Source: Halomonas halocynthiae DSM 14573 (lineage in GTDB: Bacteria > Pseudomonadota > Gammaproteobacteria > Pseudomonadales > Halomonadaceae). Taken from it: a DNA stretch of 64,000 nt. The notes under the pieces are model-generated. The model did no database searches, was not told the DNA's origin, and saw only the letters and a list, made by a program, of their open reading frames with translations. A program made the position numbers and the translations under genes. The stretch covers positions 277,176-341,175 of the forward strand of contig NZ_KE384441.1 in NCBI RefSeq assembly GCF_000425725.1. The letters run 5' to 3'. This document shows, piece after piece, positions 63,948 through 64,000 of this stretch (its first letter is position 1; each line of letters opens with the position of its first letter).

Positions 63948-64000
63948 ATGAGCTATGAAGTGACCATAGAACCCACCGGTGAAGTCATTGATGTTGATGA
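63948..64000 (+). CDS. dmpP: Phenol hydroxylase reductase DmpP (P5), start only
   Basis: ATG at 63948 (AGGAGAG upstream) opens MSYEVTIEPTGEVIDVD, the N-terminus of the [2Fe-2S]/FAD reductase that passes electrons from NADH to DmpN. The gene is cut by the window end. Confidence 0.85.
   Translation, partial: MSYEVTIEPTGEVIDVD

Overview
The window looks like chromosomal DNA of a saline-habitat gammaproteobacterium, most likely Halomonadaceae (Halomonas-like). This is inferred from the gene set: two TAXI-type TRAP systems, a BCCT carrier, acuR/acuI, mesX/mesD and a dmp-type phenol hydroxylase operon. No rRNA or complete tRNA was seen to anchor the taxonomy. Most of it is catabolic cargo, laid out as modules separated by decayed mobile DNA. 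Base composition is patchy by eye: about 1-6.1 kb and 29.9-33.2 kb are clearly AT-rich, while 8-17 kb and 33-55 kb are GC-rich.

Layout. (A) 1-6.1 kb: an AT-rich operon of luciferase-like monooxygenase, flavin reductase-NUDIX fusion, 4-OT-like tautomerase, alpha/beta hydrolase, aldehyde dehydrogenase and BCCT transporter. It resembles trigonelline/homarine (N-methylpyridinium carboxylate) degradation operons. (B) 6.1-7.7 kb: a scar with a tRNA 3' half, a frameshifted and truncated tyrosine integrase, and internally deleted IS fragments. (C) 8.0-15.3 kb: two PatD-like aldehyde dehydrogenases, an Fe-type alcohol dehydrogenase, an APC permease and a LysR regulator, probably for an amine or amino-alcohol. 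(D) 15.7-17.8 kb: remains of a DNA-damage type module (DUF2075/S24 fragment, MazG-like pyrophosphohydrolase, first codons of an SRAP gene) cut by an IS481 remnant. (E) 18.1-27.7 kb: an acyl-CoA catabolic island (two acyl-CoA dehydrogenases, CoA ligase, two enoyl-CoA hydratases, TAXI-TRAP uptake, LysR) framed by inverted IS481 3' ends. (F) 27.8-29.8 kb: nested IS481, IS630 and IS3 elements; IS3 abuts the C-terminal piece of an F1-ATPase gamma gene.

(G) 29.9-39.5 kb: small accessory genes (NUDIX, methyltransferase, GNAT, MDR reductase, DMT exporter), ada, the acuI/acuR pair with two matching operators, and a MerR regulator facing two small membrane proteins across a 19-bp-spacer promoter. (H) 39.5-46.8 kb: an IS5 remnant, then LysR // TAXI-TRAP - 3-hydroxyacyl-CoA-type dehydrogenase - tiny ORF - AtuA/DUF1446 - AtuA-like small subunit, tightly overlapping. 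(I) 46.9-54.0 kb: an iron/phosphonate-type ABC importer followed by three hydrolases (MBL fold, histidine phosphatase, PNKP-like HAD), opposite a DeoR regulator whose upstream region has three operator-like repeats 21 bp apart. (J) 54.1-55.7 kb: an Lrp regulator and a Gate-domain membrane protein. (K) 56.0-58.1 kb: mesX-mesD methionine synthase. (L) 58.2-64.0 kb: a dmpR/mopR sigma54 activator and the dmpKLMNO(P) phenol hydroxylase operon, running off the window end.

How it works together: each uptake module carries its own regulator and first catabolic enzymes. They feed succinate semialdehyde or amines (A, C), acyl-CoA intermediates (E, H), phosphoester products (I) and catechol (L) into central metabolism. 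The strongest candidates for undescribed biology are the phosphoester-like operon at 47-54 kb, the TAXI/AtuA operon at 41-47 kb and the tautomerase-containing operon at 1-6 kb.
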